DNA from: CAIVAT01 sp037139855
GTDB lineage: Bacteria > Bacteroidota > Bacteroidia > Bacteroidales > FEN-979
Length of the DNA: 32,124 nucleotides
Assembly (NCBI GenBank): GCA_037139855.1
Contig: JBAXFM010000017.1
Span: 1-32,124, forward strand
Direction of reading: 5' to 3'
This document shows positions 22,471 through 31,179 of the stretch, one piece after another. Position 1 is the first letter of the stretch. Every line of letters starts with the position of its first letter. The notes beneath the pieces are model-generated. The model was not told the DNA's origin, made no database searches, and saw only the letters and a program-made list of their open reading frames with translations. The translations under genes were made by a program, and so were the position numbers.

Positions 22471-24129
22471 TTAAAATCCCAAGACAGATAGACCCTGTTC
22501 ATAAACAATATCCACAGGAATATTTGCAGTTTTAAGTCTTTCAATATCAGTTTGTAATGCTTCCCTGATATTTCCATGAGTTTCAAGATAGCTTTTCGCC
22601 CCGTTATAGTCGCCATCCCCTTCAAACTTCAGAACCATGGCAGCCCATTTGTTCATAGCTTCCCGTGTTTTCTCAAAGTTAACCTTATACGTTCCATTGG
22701 CGCTGCGCTCAAATGCTCCATTATCGGCAAAAAAGTTAAAGCACATCATATTGGCTTTACCATGGGCGCTGGCTGCACCAAAGCGAACCGAACGGATAAG
22801 CCCTGCCATATAGGTTACGAAGCAATCTTCAGCGGTAATATCTTTAACTTCGCCTTTTGCAATCAGTTGTGTTGTCATAAAAAGCCCAAGAATATCTGCT
22901 TTGGCCTCTTCAAAAGAAGAATATTTTTCTTTCATCGCTTCTCTCACGGTTCCCTTTCCGGAGAGGGTGTTTTTAATGCCTAATCCGTGGGCAACCTCAT
23001 GAAACATGACATTGGAAAAGAAAGCATCAAATTTTATGTTCTTCTTCTGGGTTGAATCGATCAGAACCTGCGAAATGGGGACCAGGATGTTGTCAAACTT
23101 GGCTCGCATCGCATTTTTAAGTTGAAGGCGACGGGATCCCTTTGCCATCTGAACCTTTTCATCGTTTGGCAAATTGATGGCAATGGTTTTACTGCCTGCG
23201 TTTGAATGGCCTGAAACATAGATGATATCATAGGCATTCAGATCAGAATCAGTTCCGGGTTTTTCCTGCTTGTATTTATTATCTACGGGCAGTTGCGACT
23301 GTAATTCGGGAAGAAATTTGGCGAATTTTGCCAGTTTGAGACTCCAGTCCTTGTCTTTTACCAACAAGGCCGATTCAAACGCGGTTTTATAGCCAAAAAG
23401 TTCATCTTCATAATTTTCAATCGGACCAACCACAAAATCAATGGTGTTATTCTTCATATCCATCCAGGCCATGTCGCTGGCAAAATAATCGTCAGTAATC
23501 AGCGCTTTGGCCCGCAGTTCCAGGTATTTTTTCAATCCTGCATCTTCAGCCAGGGTCGCTGCCTTGTTCAGCAATTCTGAGGCTTTAAAAAGTTCGTCTT
23601 TATATGCTTCGTGATACCAAATGCTTTTCAAACTATGATCATCATTGCGGCGGATGATGGTGTATTGACTGGTTTTATCCTTGTTTGTCCATTTTTCAAA
23701 TTCCTCCTTTGTCATATCCTGTGGATACAAGTTTGCTCCGGCAGGTTTTTCTCCGATGCCTTTCATAAATGACCTGTTTCCGTTCAGCCGTTCCCAGGGT
23801 CCGTAGTTGATGCCTGCAAAGACCCTGATCAGGGTATCGTGAATGGTGTCGAGAAATTTCTGTTTATCGCCGATGACTTGTTTCCAGTAAAGTTCATCCA
23901 TTATTTTTGCAGCTTCAATGAGCGATGGTATCATTTGCTTCTCTTTTTCGCTCAGTTTGGTTAGATCTGTTGTTAGTTTGACTGGTACAAACTCCTTGAT
24001 TTTTGCATTCAGCAGGGAATCTTCGGAACTTAGCTTTGTGCCATTGCTGCCCGTATGCTGGCTGCATCCGGTTATCATGAAGATAAAGGCTACGGCAACA
24101 GCCAGGATGGTGATCATTTTCTTTACCAT
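22471..24129 (-). CDS. M49-like (dipeptidyl-peptidase III family) zinc peptidase lipoprotein
   Basis: The 552-residue protein has a lipoprotein signal peptide (ending MITGC, Cys21). The zinc site is HEVAH (377-381) in NVMFHEVAHGLGIKN, plus the second metal motif EEAKAD (Glu407/Glu408 to Asp412) about 30 residues later. This two-motif arrangement is that of family M49, whose classical members have a hexapeptide HELLGH and EECRAE/D. Here the first motif is a pentapeptide HExxH. Upstream FVVGPIENYEDELFGYKTAFES also matches the M49 fold. Classical DPP III is longer (650-740 residues). The expected activity is removal of dipeptides from peptides at the envelope. Such proteins are sometimes mislabelled dihydrofolate reductase or Zn-dependent hydrolase. 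It is a single-gene unit with its own terminator. Confidence 0.82.
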   Translation of the reverse strand: MVKKMITILAVAVAFIFMITGCSQHTGSNGTKLSSEDSLLNAKIKEFVPVKLTTDLTKLSEKEKQMIPSLIEAAKIMDELYWKQVIGDKQKFLDTIHDTLIRVFAGINYGPWERLNGNRSFMKGIGEKPAGANLYPQDMTKEEFEKWTNKDKTSQYTIIRRNDDHSLKSIWYHEAYKDELFKASELLNKAATLAEDAGLKKYLELRAKALITDDYFASDMAWMDMKNNTIDFVVGPIENYEDELFGYKTAFESALLVKDKDWSLKLAKFAKFLPELQSQLPVDNKYKQEKPGTDSDLNAYDIIYVSGHSNAGSKTIAINLPNDEKVQMAKGSRRLQLKNAMRAKFDNILVPISQVLIDSTQKKNIKFDAFFSNVMFHEVAHGLGIKNTLSGKGTVREAMKEKYSSFEEAKADILGLFMTTQLIAKGEVKDITAEDCFVTYMAGLIRSVRFGAASAHGKANMMCFNFFADNGAFERSANGTYKVNFEKTREAMNKWAAMVLKFEGDGDYNGAKSYLETHGNIREALQTDIERLKTANIPVDIVYEQGLSVLGF

Positions 24130-24153
24130 GACAATTGAATTTTATGTTAGGTG

Positions 24154-24161
24154 CAAAAATA
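24154..24161 (-). promoter_or_regulatory. -7 box for the M49-like peptidase gene
   Basis: The minus strand reads TATTTTTG, an exact TAnnTTTG match, 25 bases upstream of the ATG at 24129. No clear -33 element was found. Confidence 0.35.
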
Positions 24162-24220
24162 AGAAAAAATGCGATGCACATTTTTATCTTTTTCAATTTC
24201 ATTTCATCAGGAAAATTTCT

Positions 24221-24228
24221 TATGTTTG
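24221..24228 (+). promoter_or_regulatory. -7 box for the SPFH gene
   Basis: TATGTTTG matches TAnnTTTG exactly, 40 bases before the ATG at 24269, within the divergent spacer shared with the M49-like gene. The -33 region is not convincing. Confidence 0.35.
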
Positions 24229-24268
24229 TGACAAAATATTTCATTTCATAAACTAAAATCAAATCGCC

Positions 24269-25156
24269 ATGAACAATGTCTTTATTCTGATCATCGTAGG
24301 AGCCGTTGGGTTGCTCTTTTTCTCAGGTGTCCGTATCGTTCGTCCGACACATCGCGGACTTATTGAAAGGTTTGGCAAATACAACCGTTTTGCCAATCCC
24401 GGTTTTCATTGGATTATTCCAGGCATCGATTTGATGTACCAGGTGAACATAACCGAGAAGATGATCAATGCCGAGCCACAGGAAATTATTACCAACGACA
24501 ATCTGAATGCCAAAGTTGATGCACAGGTTTATTTCAAGATCACCAATGATGAGGAAAGTGTGAAGAATTCACAGTACAACGTCAATAACATTGAATATCA
24601 GATCGTCAACCTTGCCCGCACAACCCTCCGTAACATCATTGGGACCATGACCCTGAAATCAGCCAACAGCGAGCGCGGAAAAATCAACAAGGAACTTCAC
24701 GGTACATTGCTGGATGAGACCAGAAGCTGGGGAATTCAGATTATTCGTACTGAATTAAAGGAAATTGATCCGCCCAAGGATGTTCAGGAAACCATGAACA
24801 AGATTGTGAAGGCGGAAAATGAAAAAATTGCCGCTGTCGATTATGCCACTGCTGCCGAAACAAAAGCTGACGGTGAAAAACGTGCGGAGATCAGGCGTGC
24901 TGAAGGTGTGAAACAAGGACAAATCCTCAGGGCTGAAGGTGAAGCGCAGGCAATCGCCCTTGTAAATGAAGCCGCCGAAAAGTATTTTATTGGAAATGCC
25001 CAGGTTCTTCGCAAAATTCAGGCATTGGAAACTTCTTTGAAAGATAATTCAAAAATAGTCGTTCCTGCCGGCGCCGACCTGGTAAACGTGTTGGGCGATA
25101 TGGCCGGTATTATACCTATCAGGGATAAACCGGATACCAAATACGCACCTGTTTAA
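24269..25156 (+). CDS. SPFH-domain (stomatin/paraslipin-like, QmcA-type) membrane protein
   Basis: The 295-residue protein has one N-terminal membrane helix (about residues 3-20). An SPFH/band-7 domain follows: VRPTHRGLIERFGKYNRFANPGFHWIIPGID, INAEPQEIITNDNLNAKVDAQVYFKI, TTLRNIIGTMTLKSANSERGKINKELHGTLLDETRSWGIQIIRTELKEIDPP. Next comes an Ala/Glu-rich coiled coil (KAENEKIAAVDYATAAETKADGEKRAEIRRAEG) and a short C-terminal tail ending in KYAPV. Relatives assemble into large membrane-bound cages and often accompany an NfeD partner or a FtsH/HtpX-type protease. No NfeD gene is next to it here. It stands alone and is convergent with cysC. Confidence 0.92.
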   Translation: MNNVFILIIVGAVGLLFFSGVRIVRPTHRGLIERFGKYNRFANPGFHWIIPGIDLMYQVNITEKMINAEPQEIITNDNLNAKVDAQVYFKITNDEESVKNSQYNVNNIEYQIVNLARTTLRNIIGTMTLKSANSERGKINKELHGTLLDETRSWGIQIIRTELKEIDPPKDVQETMNKIVKAENEKIAAVDYATAAETKADGEKRAEIRRAEGVKQGQILRAEGEAQAIALVNEAAEKYFIGNAQVLRKIQALETSLKDNSKIVVPAGADLVNVLGDMAGIIPIRDKPDTKYAPV

Positions 25157-25171
25157 ACCCTCAATGAAAAC

Positions 25172-25276
25172 AATGCAAACAATGCAAACAATGCTGGTAA
25201 TGAAGGGATTTTGCAATGGTTGAGTAATTGTAAATTAGAATTTCGATTACCTTACATTGTTATCATTGTTTGCATT
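25172..25276. repeat. AATGCAAACAATG direct and inverted repeats between two convergent genes
   Basis: AATGCAAACAATG occurs at 25172-25184 and, overlapping it, at 25181-25193. Its exact inverse CATTGTTTGCATT lies at 25264-25276, across the last codons of cysC. Transcripts crossing the spacer could pair into a 13-bp stem, which might act as a termination or decay signal for either gene. Confidence 0.7.
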
Positions 25277-25907
25277 CATGCACTTCTACGTTGTCTGCAT
25301 TCCTCGATTGAATTCTGGGAATTATCACCTCAAGCATTTGCTTAACCGATTCGTCAATCGTAAGTAAATCCGTCCTGATTTCAATATCAATGTTTTCCGG
25401 GGTTTCAAAAGGAGAAGAAATTCCGGTGAACTCTTTGATTTCGCCACGGCGGGCCCGCGAATACAACCCTTTGACATCGCGCTCCTCGCAGACCTTTAAC
25501 GGGGCGTTTACATAAACTTCGATAAAGTCATCTGCCCCTATAATTTTGCGGGCCATTTCACGAATATCTTCAGTGGGGCTGATGAAACAATTAATGGTGA
25601 TCACACCGCAATTCACCATCAATTTTGAAACTTCAGCAATTCTCCTGATGTTTTCAAAACGGTCAGCATCAGAAAACCCGAGATTACTGTTTATTCCCGT
25701 CCGGATGTTGTCGCCGTCAAGAACCTGTGTCAGATATCCCTGATTAAACAAAGCCTCTTCAAGATGTTTCGCAAGGGTTGTCTTACCGGCTCCTGATAAA
25801 CCTGTAAGCCAGATGACCTTTGCCCGCTGTTTCAATAATGTTTCTTTTTCCTGCCGGCCCAGGATTTCGTGGAAGACCGGGAATATATTTTCGTTGAGAG
25901 ATGGCAT
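25263..25907 (-). CDS. cysC: Adenylyl-sulfate kinase (APS kinase)
   Basis: The 214-residue protein carries the P-loop GLSGAGKT (36-43), LDGDNIRTGINSNLGFSDADRFENIRRIAEVSKL (the APS-binding DGDN.R), CFISPTEDIREMARKIIG and KGLYSRARRGEIKEFTGISSPFETPENIDIEI, all standard for CysC. It phosphorylates adenosine phosphosulfate to PAPS, used in sulfate assimilation or as sulfuryl donor for sulfotransferases. The frame opens at a TTG at 25940, but a TATATTTG box at 25945-25938 would place transcription start inside that extension, so I use the ATG at 25907. No cysD, cysN, cysH or sulfotransferase gene is in the window. Its last residues (VEVHECKQ) are encoded by a short repeat shared with the spacer. 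Confidence 0.93.
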   Translation of the reverse strand: MPSLNENIFPVFHEILGRQEKETLLKQRAKVIWLTGLSGAGKTTLAKHLEEALFNQGYLTQVLDGDNIRTGINSNLGFSDADRFENIRRIAEVSKLMVNCGVITINCFISPTEDIREMARKIIGADDFIEVYVNAPLKVCEERDVKGLYSRARRGEIKEFTGISSPFETPENIDIEIRTDLLTIDESVKQMLEVIIPRIQSRNADNVEVHECKQ

Positions 25908-25937
25908 GTTGGAATGTATGGTTTGATGAGTATCGTG

Positions 25938-25945
25938 CAAATATA
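25938..25945 (-). promoter_or_regulatory. -7 box for cysC
   Basis: The minus strand reads TATATTTG, an exact TAnnTTTG match, 31 bases upstream of the ATG at 25907. It supports that start over the upstream TTG at 25940. Confidence 0.45.
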
Positions 25946-26098
25946 ATAGTTCTTTCAGAATAACTCTTTTGTTTTTCGCAGTGACTCATTCACCAGACCC
26001 CCTTGTGTGATTTGACTGACGCGTGAAAGCTATTCAAACGATGATGTCTGAGCTCAAGTTAATATGATATAAATGTTATATATATCGTGAAAAAAAAC

Positions 26099-26128
26099 TT
26101 GACTTTTTATGAAACATTTATTATCTTG
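26099..26128 (+). promoter_or_regulatory. Promoter of the FISUMP repeat protein
   Basis: TTG (26099-26101) and TATCTTG (26122-26128) are 20 bases apart, close to the Bacteroidota TTTG - 19 to 21 bases - TAnnTTTG pattern. A 5' leader of about 70 bases precedes the ATG at 26204. Confidence 0.45.
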
Positions 26129-26203
26129 CAGCAGTGTTGGTAATCAAGTCCCTATTAACCAACGGTTTGTTTTTGTCTGTCTGGATCTCAAAAATCATGC
26201 ACT

Positions 26204-29200
26204 ATGATGAAATGTAAACTATTTTATGTGGTGTTACTGTTTTGTTATTCTGTTACATCACTCAGTCAGGTAAGTATCAGTACCGACAACGCTCTTCCTG
26301 ATAAATCTGCAATGCTGGATGTGAAAAGCGCAAACAAAGGCGTTCTTGTAACGCGATTATCCTACGAGGCTATTGCGCAGATCATCGATCCGGCCAACGG
26401 GCTTTTAGTGTTTTGCACGACCAATAATAAGTTTTACGTCTTTGATGCTTCCGCCAATGTGTGGAGGGAGATTGCGTATGGTCAGGGCATCATAACACCG
26501 GGTGGTACTCTGGTTCCGGGGCTTGCTACCGGTACCCAGACCATTGGATTTGGAGAGACCCCAACGCCCCTGGTTTCTGCACCTCCTACCGGAGGAAGTG
26601 GTTTTTATTCCTTTCAGTGGCAGAGAAGTTTCACCATCAATTCTTTTTTTGACATTTTCACTGAAATCTCACTCAGCTATCAACCCGGGCCTGCAAATCA
26701 GACCTCCTATTACCGGCTGCGTCAAGTGGACGCTGTGCTCCACGATACTGTTTATACGAATACACTGACAGTTACCGTCAGTCCGCAACTGATACCCGGA
26801 ATCGCGGGCACCAGCCAGACCATCTGCAACGGTGCCGTTCCATCCATACTGCACGCGACTCCCCCTACAGGCGGCAGTGGAAACTATTCATTCCAATGGC
26901 AGAAAGGTACTGTGATCAGCTCTTTCTTTGATATTTTTACCGAGATCTCCCTGGATTATCAGCCCGGTCCTTTGACTCAAACAACCTATTATCGTTTGCG
27001 TCAGATAGATGCACAATTTCATGATACGGTATATACTAATATCCTTGCCATTACAGTCAATCCTCCGATGGTGTCAGGAATAGCGGGCGATTTTCAGATG
27101 ATCGCAAACAATACCGCCCCACAGCCAATTCATTCATTGTTTCCAACCGGGGGCAGCGGGAATTTTATTTACCAATGGAAATACCATGAATGTGACTGTG
27201 GTCCGATGCCTTGCGATAGCCTGGTGTGCGGGCCTGTATGCAGTGGAGCGCCCTGGTTGCAGATAACAGGCGCCACCAGCCTCATTTATTCCCCTGGTGT
27301 TTTGAATCATGGCAAATGTTACCGGATGTTTTCAACCGATGTTACGTGCAATCAGATCAAAGGGTCAAACTATGTGCACATTTATATCAGGCCGCCGTTT
27401 GTTGCCGGAACGGCAACCGCGAACCAAACGATATGCTACGGAACCACACCGGCCATGCTTCATGCAACACCTCCCACTGGTGGCGGTGGTAACTATGTAT
27501 ATCAATGGCAAAAGGGTTATGTAATCAGCTCATTCTTTGACATTTTTACTGAGATGTCCCTTGATTACCAGCCCGGTGCATTGACCCAGACGACATTTTA
27601 TCGTTTGCGCCAGGTTGATGTACAGTTTCATGATACAGTATTTACCAATATCCTGACCATTACAGTCAATCCTCAGATGGTTTCAGGAATAGCGGGCGAT
27701 TTTCAGATGATCGGAAACAATACTGCCCCACAGCCAATTCATTCACTGCTTCCAACCGGAGGCAGCGGGAATTTTATATACCAATGGAAATACCATGAAT
27801 GTGACTGTGGTCCGATGCCTTGCGATAGCCTGGTGTGCGGACCCGGATGCAGTGGTGCGCCCTGGTTGCAGATAACCGGCGCCACCAGCCTCATTTATTC
27901 CCCCGGTGTTTTGAACCATGGCAAATGTTACCGGATGTATTCAACCGATATTACCTGCAATCAGATTCAAGGGTCAAACTATGTTCACATTTATATCAAG
28001 CCGCCGTTTGTTGCCGGAACGGCAGCGGCGAACCAAATTATATGCCACGGAACCACCCCTGCCATGCTTCATGCAACACCTCCCACTGGTGGCGGTGGTA
28101 ACTATGCATATCAATGGCAAAAGGGTTATGTAATCAGCTCATTCTTTGACATTTTCACAGAGATGTCCCTGGATTATCAGCCCGGTGCTTTGACTCAAAC
28201 GACATATTATCGTTTACGCCAGGTTGATACGCAATTTCATGATACCGTATACACGAATGTTCTGACCATTGCAATGTTACCGTTGATAACACCCGGAACG
28301 GCAGGACCTGATCAAACAATTCCACCAAACTCCCTGCCAGCCCAATTAATCAGTTCTCCTCCGGGCAATGGTTGCGGTGACTTTTCCTACCAGTGGCAAT
28401 CGGGGTTTATTATCAACTCTTTTTTCGATATTTTTACAGAGATTTTCCTTTCATACCAACCAGGCCCTCTTGCCCAGACTACTTACTACCGATTGCGGCA
28501 GATTGACAACATCGGGCATGATACGGTTTATACCAATACTGTAACCATAACGGTACCAGCTTCGCCCTGGGTTTGTGGTAATCCACTCAATGATATCCGG
28601 GATGGAAAAATCTATACGACCATACAAATCGGACTGCAATGCTGGATGGCACAAAATCTTAATGTTGGTGTCAGAATATCTGCGGCAGTCCCTCAAACAG
28701 GTAACAGTACCATCGAGAAATACTGCTTTGGTAACATTGATGCTAATTGCAATATCTATGGCGGGTTGTATCAATGGAATGAATTGATGAATTATTCAGC
28801 CCCAAGCAACGCTAATCCCAGTGGACGGCAAGGGATTTGCCCGACAAGCTGGCATATTCCTTCAGAAGCAGAATGGTGTCAGATGAATACCTTTCTGGAT
28901 GGCTCGATCAATTGCTCTGCAATAGGATGGCTTGGCGTAAATGCAGGTGGAAAACTTAAAGAAACCGGCACAAGTCATTGGGCGCTACCGAATACGGGTG
29001 CAACAAATCTCAGTGGATTCACAGCCCTTCCAGGGGGCTACAGTGTCAGCGGGGGAAGTTTCAGTGGTCTCACAAACTATGCAAATTTCTGGACTTCCGC
29101 TGAAAACTCCCCGACAGAAGGCTGGTACAACTACCAGGGAAATCTCAACGAGCAAACCGGGCGATACTTTTATGGGAAGTCATACGGATTTTCCGCAAGG

Positions 29201-29215
29201 TGTATCAAGGATTGA
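26204..29215 (+). CDS. Large secreted repeat protein with C-terminal FISUMP domain
   Basis: The 1003-residue protein has a signal peptide (to about SLSQ), then the VSISTDNALPDKSAMLDVKSANKGVLVTRLS segment common in Bacteroidota surface proteins. About 690 residues of Ig-like repeats follow in the order A1-A2-B1-A3-B2-A4-A5. A units (about 90 residues) share PPTGGSGxYxFQWQ, SFFDIFTE and TTYYRLRQxDxxxHDTVYTN. B units (about 110 residues) are Cys-rich (YHECDCGPMPCDSLVCGP). Residues from about 793 form the Fibrobacter succinogenes major paralogous (FISUMP) domain: CWMAQNLNVG, GGLYQWNELMNY, GICPTSWHIPSEAEW, FWTSAE and GFSARCIKD. There is no T9SS tail. Function is unknown; a surface adhesin or stalk is plausible. 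A group II intron begins at the base after the stop codon. Confidence 0.88.
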   Translation: MMKCKLFYVVLLFCYSVTSLSQVSISTDNALPDKSAMLDVKSANKGVLVTRLSYEAIAQIIDPANGLLVFCTTNNKFYVFDASANVWREIAYGQGIITPGGTLVPGLATGTQTIGFGETPTPLVSAPPTGGSGFYSFQWQRSFTINSFFDIFTEISLSYQPGPANQTSYYRLRQVDAVLHDTVYTNTLTVTVSPQLIPGIAGTSQTICNGAVPSILHATPPTGGSGNYSFQWQKGTVISSFFDIFTEISLDYQPGPLTQTTYYRLRQIDAQFHDTVYTNILAITVNPPMVSGIAGDFQMIANNTAPQPIHSLFPTGGSGNFIYQWKYHECDCGPMPCDSLVCGPVCSGAPWLQITGATSLIYSPGVLNHGKCYRMFSTDVTCNQIKGSNYVHIYIRPPFVAGTATANQTICYGTTPAMLHATPPTGGGGNYVYQWQKGYVISSFFDIFTEMSLDYQPGALTQTTFYRLRQVDVQFHDTVFTNILTITVNPQMVSGIAGDFQMIGNNTAPQPIHSLLPTGGSGNFIYQWKYHECDCGPMPCDSLVCGPGCSGAPWLQITGATSLIYSPGVLNHGKCYRMYSTDITCNQIQGSNYVHIYIKPPFVAGTAAANQIICHGTTPAMLHATPPTGGGGNYAYQWQKGYVISSFFDIFTEMSLDYQPGALTQTTYYRLRQVDTQFHDTVYTNVLTIAMLPLITPGTAGPDQTIPPNSLPAQLISSPPGNGCGDFSYQWQSGFIINSFFDIFTEIFLSYQPGPLAQTTYYRLRQIDNIGHDTVYTNTVTITVPASPWVCGNPLNDIRDGKIYTTIQIGLQCWMAQNLNVGVRISAAVPQTGNSTIEKYCFGNIDANCNIYGGLYQWNELMNYSAPSNANPSGRQGICPTSWHIPSEAEWCQMNTFLDGSINCSAIGWLGVNAGGKLKETGTSHWALPNTGATNLSGFTALPGGYSVSGGSFSGLTNYANFWTSAENSPTEGWYNYQGNLNEQTGRYFYGKSYGFSARCIKD
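27063..28280 (+). repeat. 609-bp tandem duplication inside the FISUMP protein gene
   Basis: Matching anchors are exactly 609 bases apart (TGTGACTGTGGTCC at 27191 and 27800; GGGTTATGTAATC at 27514 and 28123). Each copy encodes one B plus one A unit (203 residues). The copies are nearly identical in DNA, which points to recent duplication or ongoing gene conversion. Confidence 0.9.
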
Positions 29216-30624
29216 GTGCGTCCAGACGCACACTAAACGACCGGGAAGTAATTTCCGGTTAATATAAGTGAAGCTTTCTGTAAACAAGATGGTGGGCTGC
29301 AAACAAATTGAATCAGAAAGGAGAGAACCGAGTTGTTATAGATAAACAGAAGTCTCACAGAAAACCATGACGAAACAAAGAGTAGCAGGACTGATCCACA
29401 TCGCCATGATTGAGAAGAGTCCACGAAAATACTTGTATCCCTTGTGGAACCGATTAACCAGTGGCAGTTATTTTCCGCCACCGGTACGAGAAGCAAGGAT
29501 ACCCAAAGGGGATGGCAAAGAACGCAGTTTAGGCATACCGACCATGATAGACCGGGTAGCACAGGATGTAATATGGGTAGAACTTGAAAAGATAGTCGAG
29601 CCTATGTTTCATGCCAGTTCATTCGGATATCGGCACGGCAAGAGCCAGCATGATGCAGTCGCGCAATGTGCGCGCAACTGTAGGGAACGATGGTATGTTG
29701 TTGACATTGACATCAAGGGGTTCTTTGATCACATTGACCATGAACAAATGATGCGGATACTGCGCAAGGTTACGGACAAAAGGCACATATTGCTGTATTG
29801 TGAAAGATGGCTGAAAGCACATGTCCAAACGGAAGGTGGTACGAAAAGGCAAAGGATAGAGGGGAGTCCGCAGGGTGGAGTAATCAGTCCATTATTATCG
29901 AACATTTTTCTACATGAGGTATTTGATAGTTGGTTCAGTGCCGCACAACCCCATGTTGTTTTTGAAAGATATGCTGATGATATTATTATCCACACACGCA
30001 GCATGGAACAATCAAAGTTCGTCCTTGATAAAGTAAAGGAGAGACTGAAAGAGTATTCATTGGAGTTGAATGAAGAAAAGACGAAAATTGTTTACTGTTA
30101 AAAGACATCCCGATTTTACAAGGAAAGCAAAGATGTTCCGGTGTCGTTTGATTTTCTTGGATTTACATTTAAACCAAGAAAATGTGCCCGTTCAGATGAG
30201 CAGCGATTTTGGGGATTTAGACCGTCCCTTAGTATGAAAAGCCAAAAGCGGATTCTTGGGGTGATTAAGAAATTCTCTATACACAGGTGGATTGGTAAAG
30301 ACATCCATTATTTAGCCAATGTTTTAGCACCTAAAATCCACGGATGGATCAACTATTACGGAAAGTTCCGGTTATCAGAAATGCATCCGGTATTCAGAGC
30401 ATTGAATAAAAGGATAGCCCGATGGATCAGGAATAAATACAGGTTGAAAACTTATGGACATTCGTATGGACTAATGAAACGAATCATTGCTTCCTATCCA
30501 AACACTTTTGTTCATTGGGAATATGGCTTTAGGAGTTAAGTCTGTCAAGAAGAGCCGTATGACGGGAGACTGTCACGTACGGATCTGTGAGCGGCTGGGG
30601 CTGAAATGCCCCGGCCTACTCGAC
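29216..30624 (+). mobile_element. Group II intron, shortened and probably inactive
   Basis: The element opens with GTGCGTCCAGACGCAC directly after the FISUMP stop codon and closes with a domain V hairpin (30552-30585, GAGCCGTATG ... CGTACGGATC) and a domain VI stem (GGGGCTGAAATGCCCC) ending near CCTACTCGAC. It encodes a reverse transcriptase/maturase. At about 1.4 kb it is short: only 151 bases precede the reading frame, where full bacterial introns carry several hundred bases of domains I-III. The reading frame also lacks its N-terminus and has an internal stop. In domain V the third pair is G opposite A where G opposite T is usual. Exact ends are inferred from consensus. Confidence 0.8.
29367..30539 (+). 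pseudogene. Group II intron reverse transcriptase/maturase, broken by an in-frame stop
   Basis: The first part (29367-30101) has RT blocks LYPLWNRLTSGSYFPPPVR, RIPKGDGKERSLGIPT, WYVVDIDIKGFFDHIDH, GSPQGGVISPLLSNIFLHEVFD and the catalytic FERYADDIII, ending LNEEKTKIVYC then TAA. The same frame continues after the stop with KTSRFYKESKDVPVSFDFLGFTFKPR and the maturase/GIIM-type end PKIHGWINYYGKFRLSEMHPVFRALNKRIARWIRNKYR to 30539. Frame is unchanged, so this is a nonsense mutation, most simply CAA to TAA. The usual 60 or so N-terminal residues before LYPLWNR (including the GIDGxT region) are missing; a stop at 29343-29345 closes the frame upstream. Two independent lesions support a dead copy, unless an intact maturase elsewhere acts in trans. 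Confidence 0.85.
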
Positions 30625-30798
30625 AAATAGACACAGGCTGGTTATTACAGACTGATAAACTTCGTCAACATGCCCGTAGGAAGGCCTGATCACAATAATT
30701 ACCACTTCCCTGGTAATCAAATAGTGCTTAAACAGACTTTTCCCGGAATAAGAAAGCTGAAAATGACCTTCAGTCACCGGAGATTATTTATTAAATAT

Positions 30799-31179
30799 TT
30801 AATGGATAATGGGCCTTGTCGAAGTAGTAATATGAAAAACAACGTTGCTGTCCTTATCCTTCGCTGAAACCAGCACCGCAAAAAATCCGTCTTTACTCCA
30901 TTTGAAAACCGCCTTGTCTGCGATAAACTGAAGGGTACCCGGATTGTTAAAATATGATATGCATGCCGCTTTTGTACTGTCAAACCTGCCTAAACCATGT
31001 GCCAGGTCTTTGGCTTGCTGAACATAATAAAGCGACTCAGTCGAATCTGATTTTGAGACTGTTTTAAAAGTCACACCCGATTTCTGTTCAACGACCGATT
31101 TAAGACCCTCAGTTGACAACTTCTTTGAGGAACAGGCTAACAAGAAAATAAGTATTGCAAATGCAATAAAATGTTTCAT
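30799..31179 (-). CDS. Small lipoprotein of unknown function
   Basis: The 126-residue protein has a lipoprotein signal peptide (MKHFIAFAILIFLLAC, Cys16) and a compact body: SGVTFKTVSKSDSTESLYYVQQAKDLAHGLGRFDSTKAACISYFNNPGTLQFIADKAVFKWSKDGFFAVLVSAKDKDSNVVFHITTS. No family was recognised. It lies downstream of the group II intron on the opposite strand, with a 174-base spacer (30625-30798) in which I see nothing else. The ATG at 31179 gives a perfect lipobox. Confidence 0.72.
   Translation of the reverse strand: MKHFIAFAILIFLLACSSKKLSTEGLKSVVEQKSGVTFKTVSKSDSTESLYYVQQAKDLAHGLGRFDSTKAACISYFNNPGTLQFIADKAVFKWSKDGFFAVLVSAKDKDSNVVFHITTSTRPIIH

Noticed and set aside
25908..25940. Extension of cysC to the TTG at 25940
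   Set aside because: It would start at or upstream of the inferred transcription start (-7 box at 25945-25938).
27226..28133. Two pairs of nearly identical plus-strand frames inside the FISUMP gene
   Set aside because: They are out-of-frame readings of the 609-bp duplication.
30541..30624. Structured region considered as a possible tRNA or riboswitch
   Set aside because: It matches group II intron domains V and VI, and no cloverleaf with a T-loop or anticodon arm could be drawn.
30670..30867. 65-codon plus-strand frame after the intron
   Set aside because: It overlaps the 3' end of the small lipoprotein gene in antisense and has no recognisable features.
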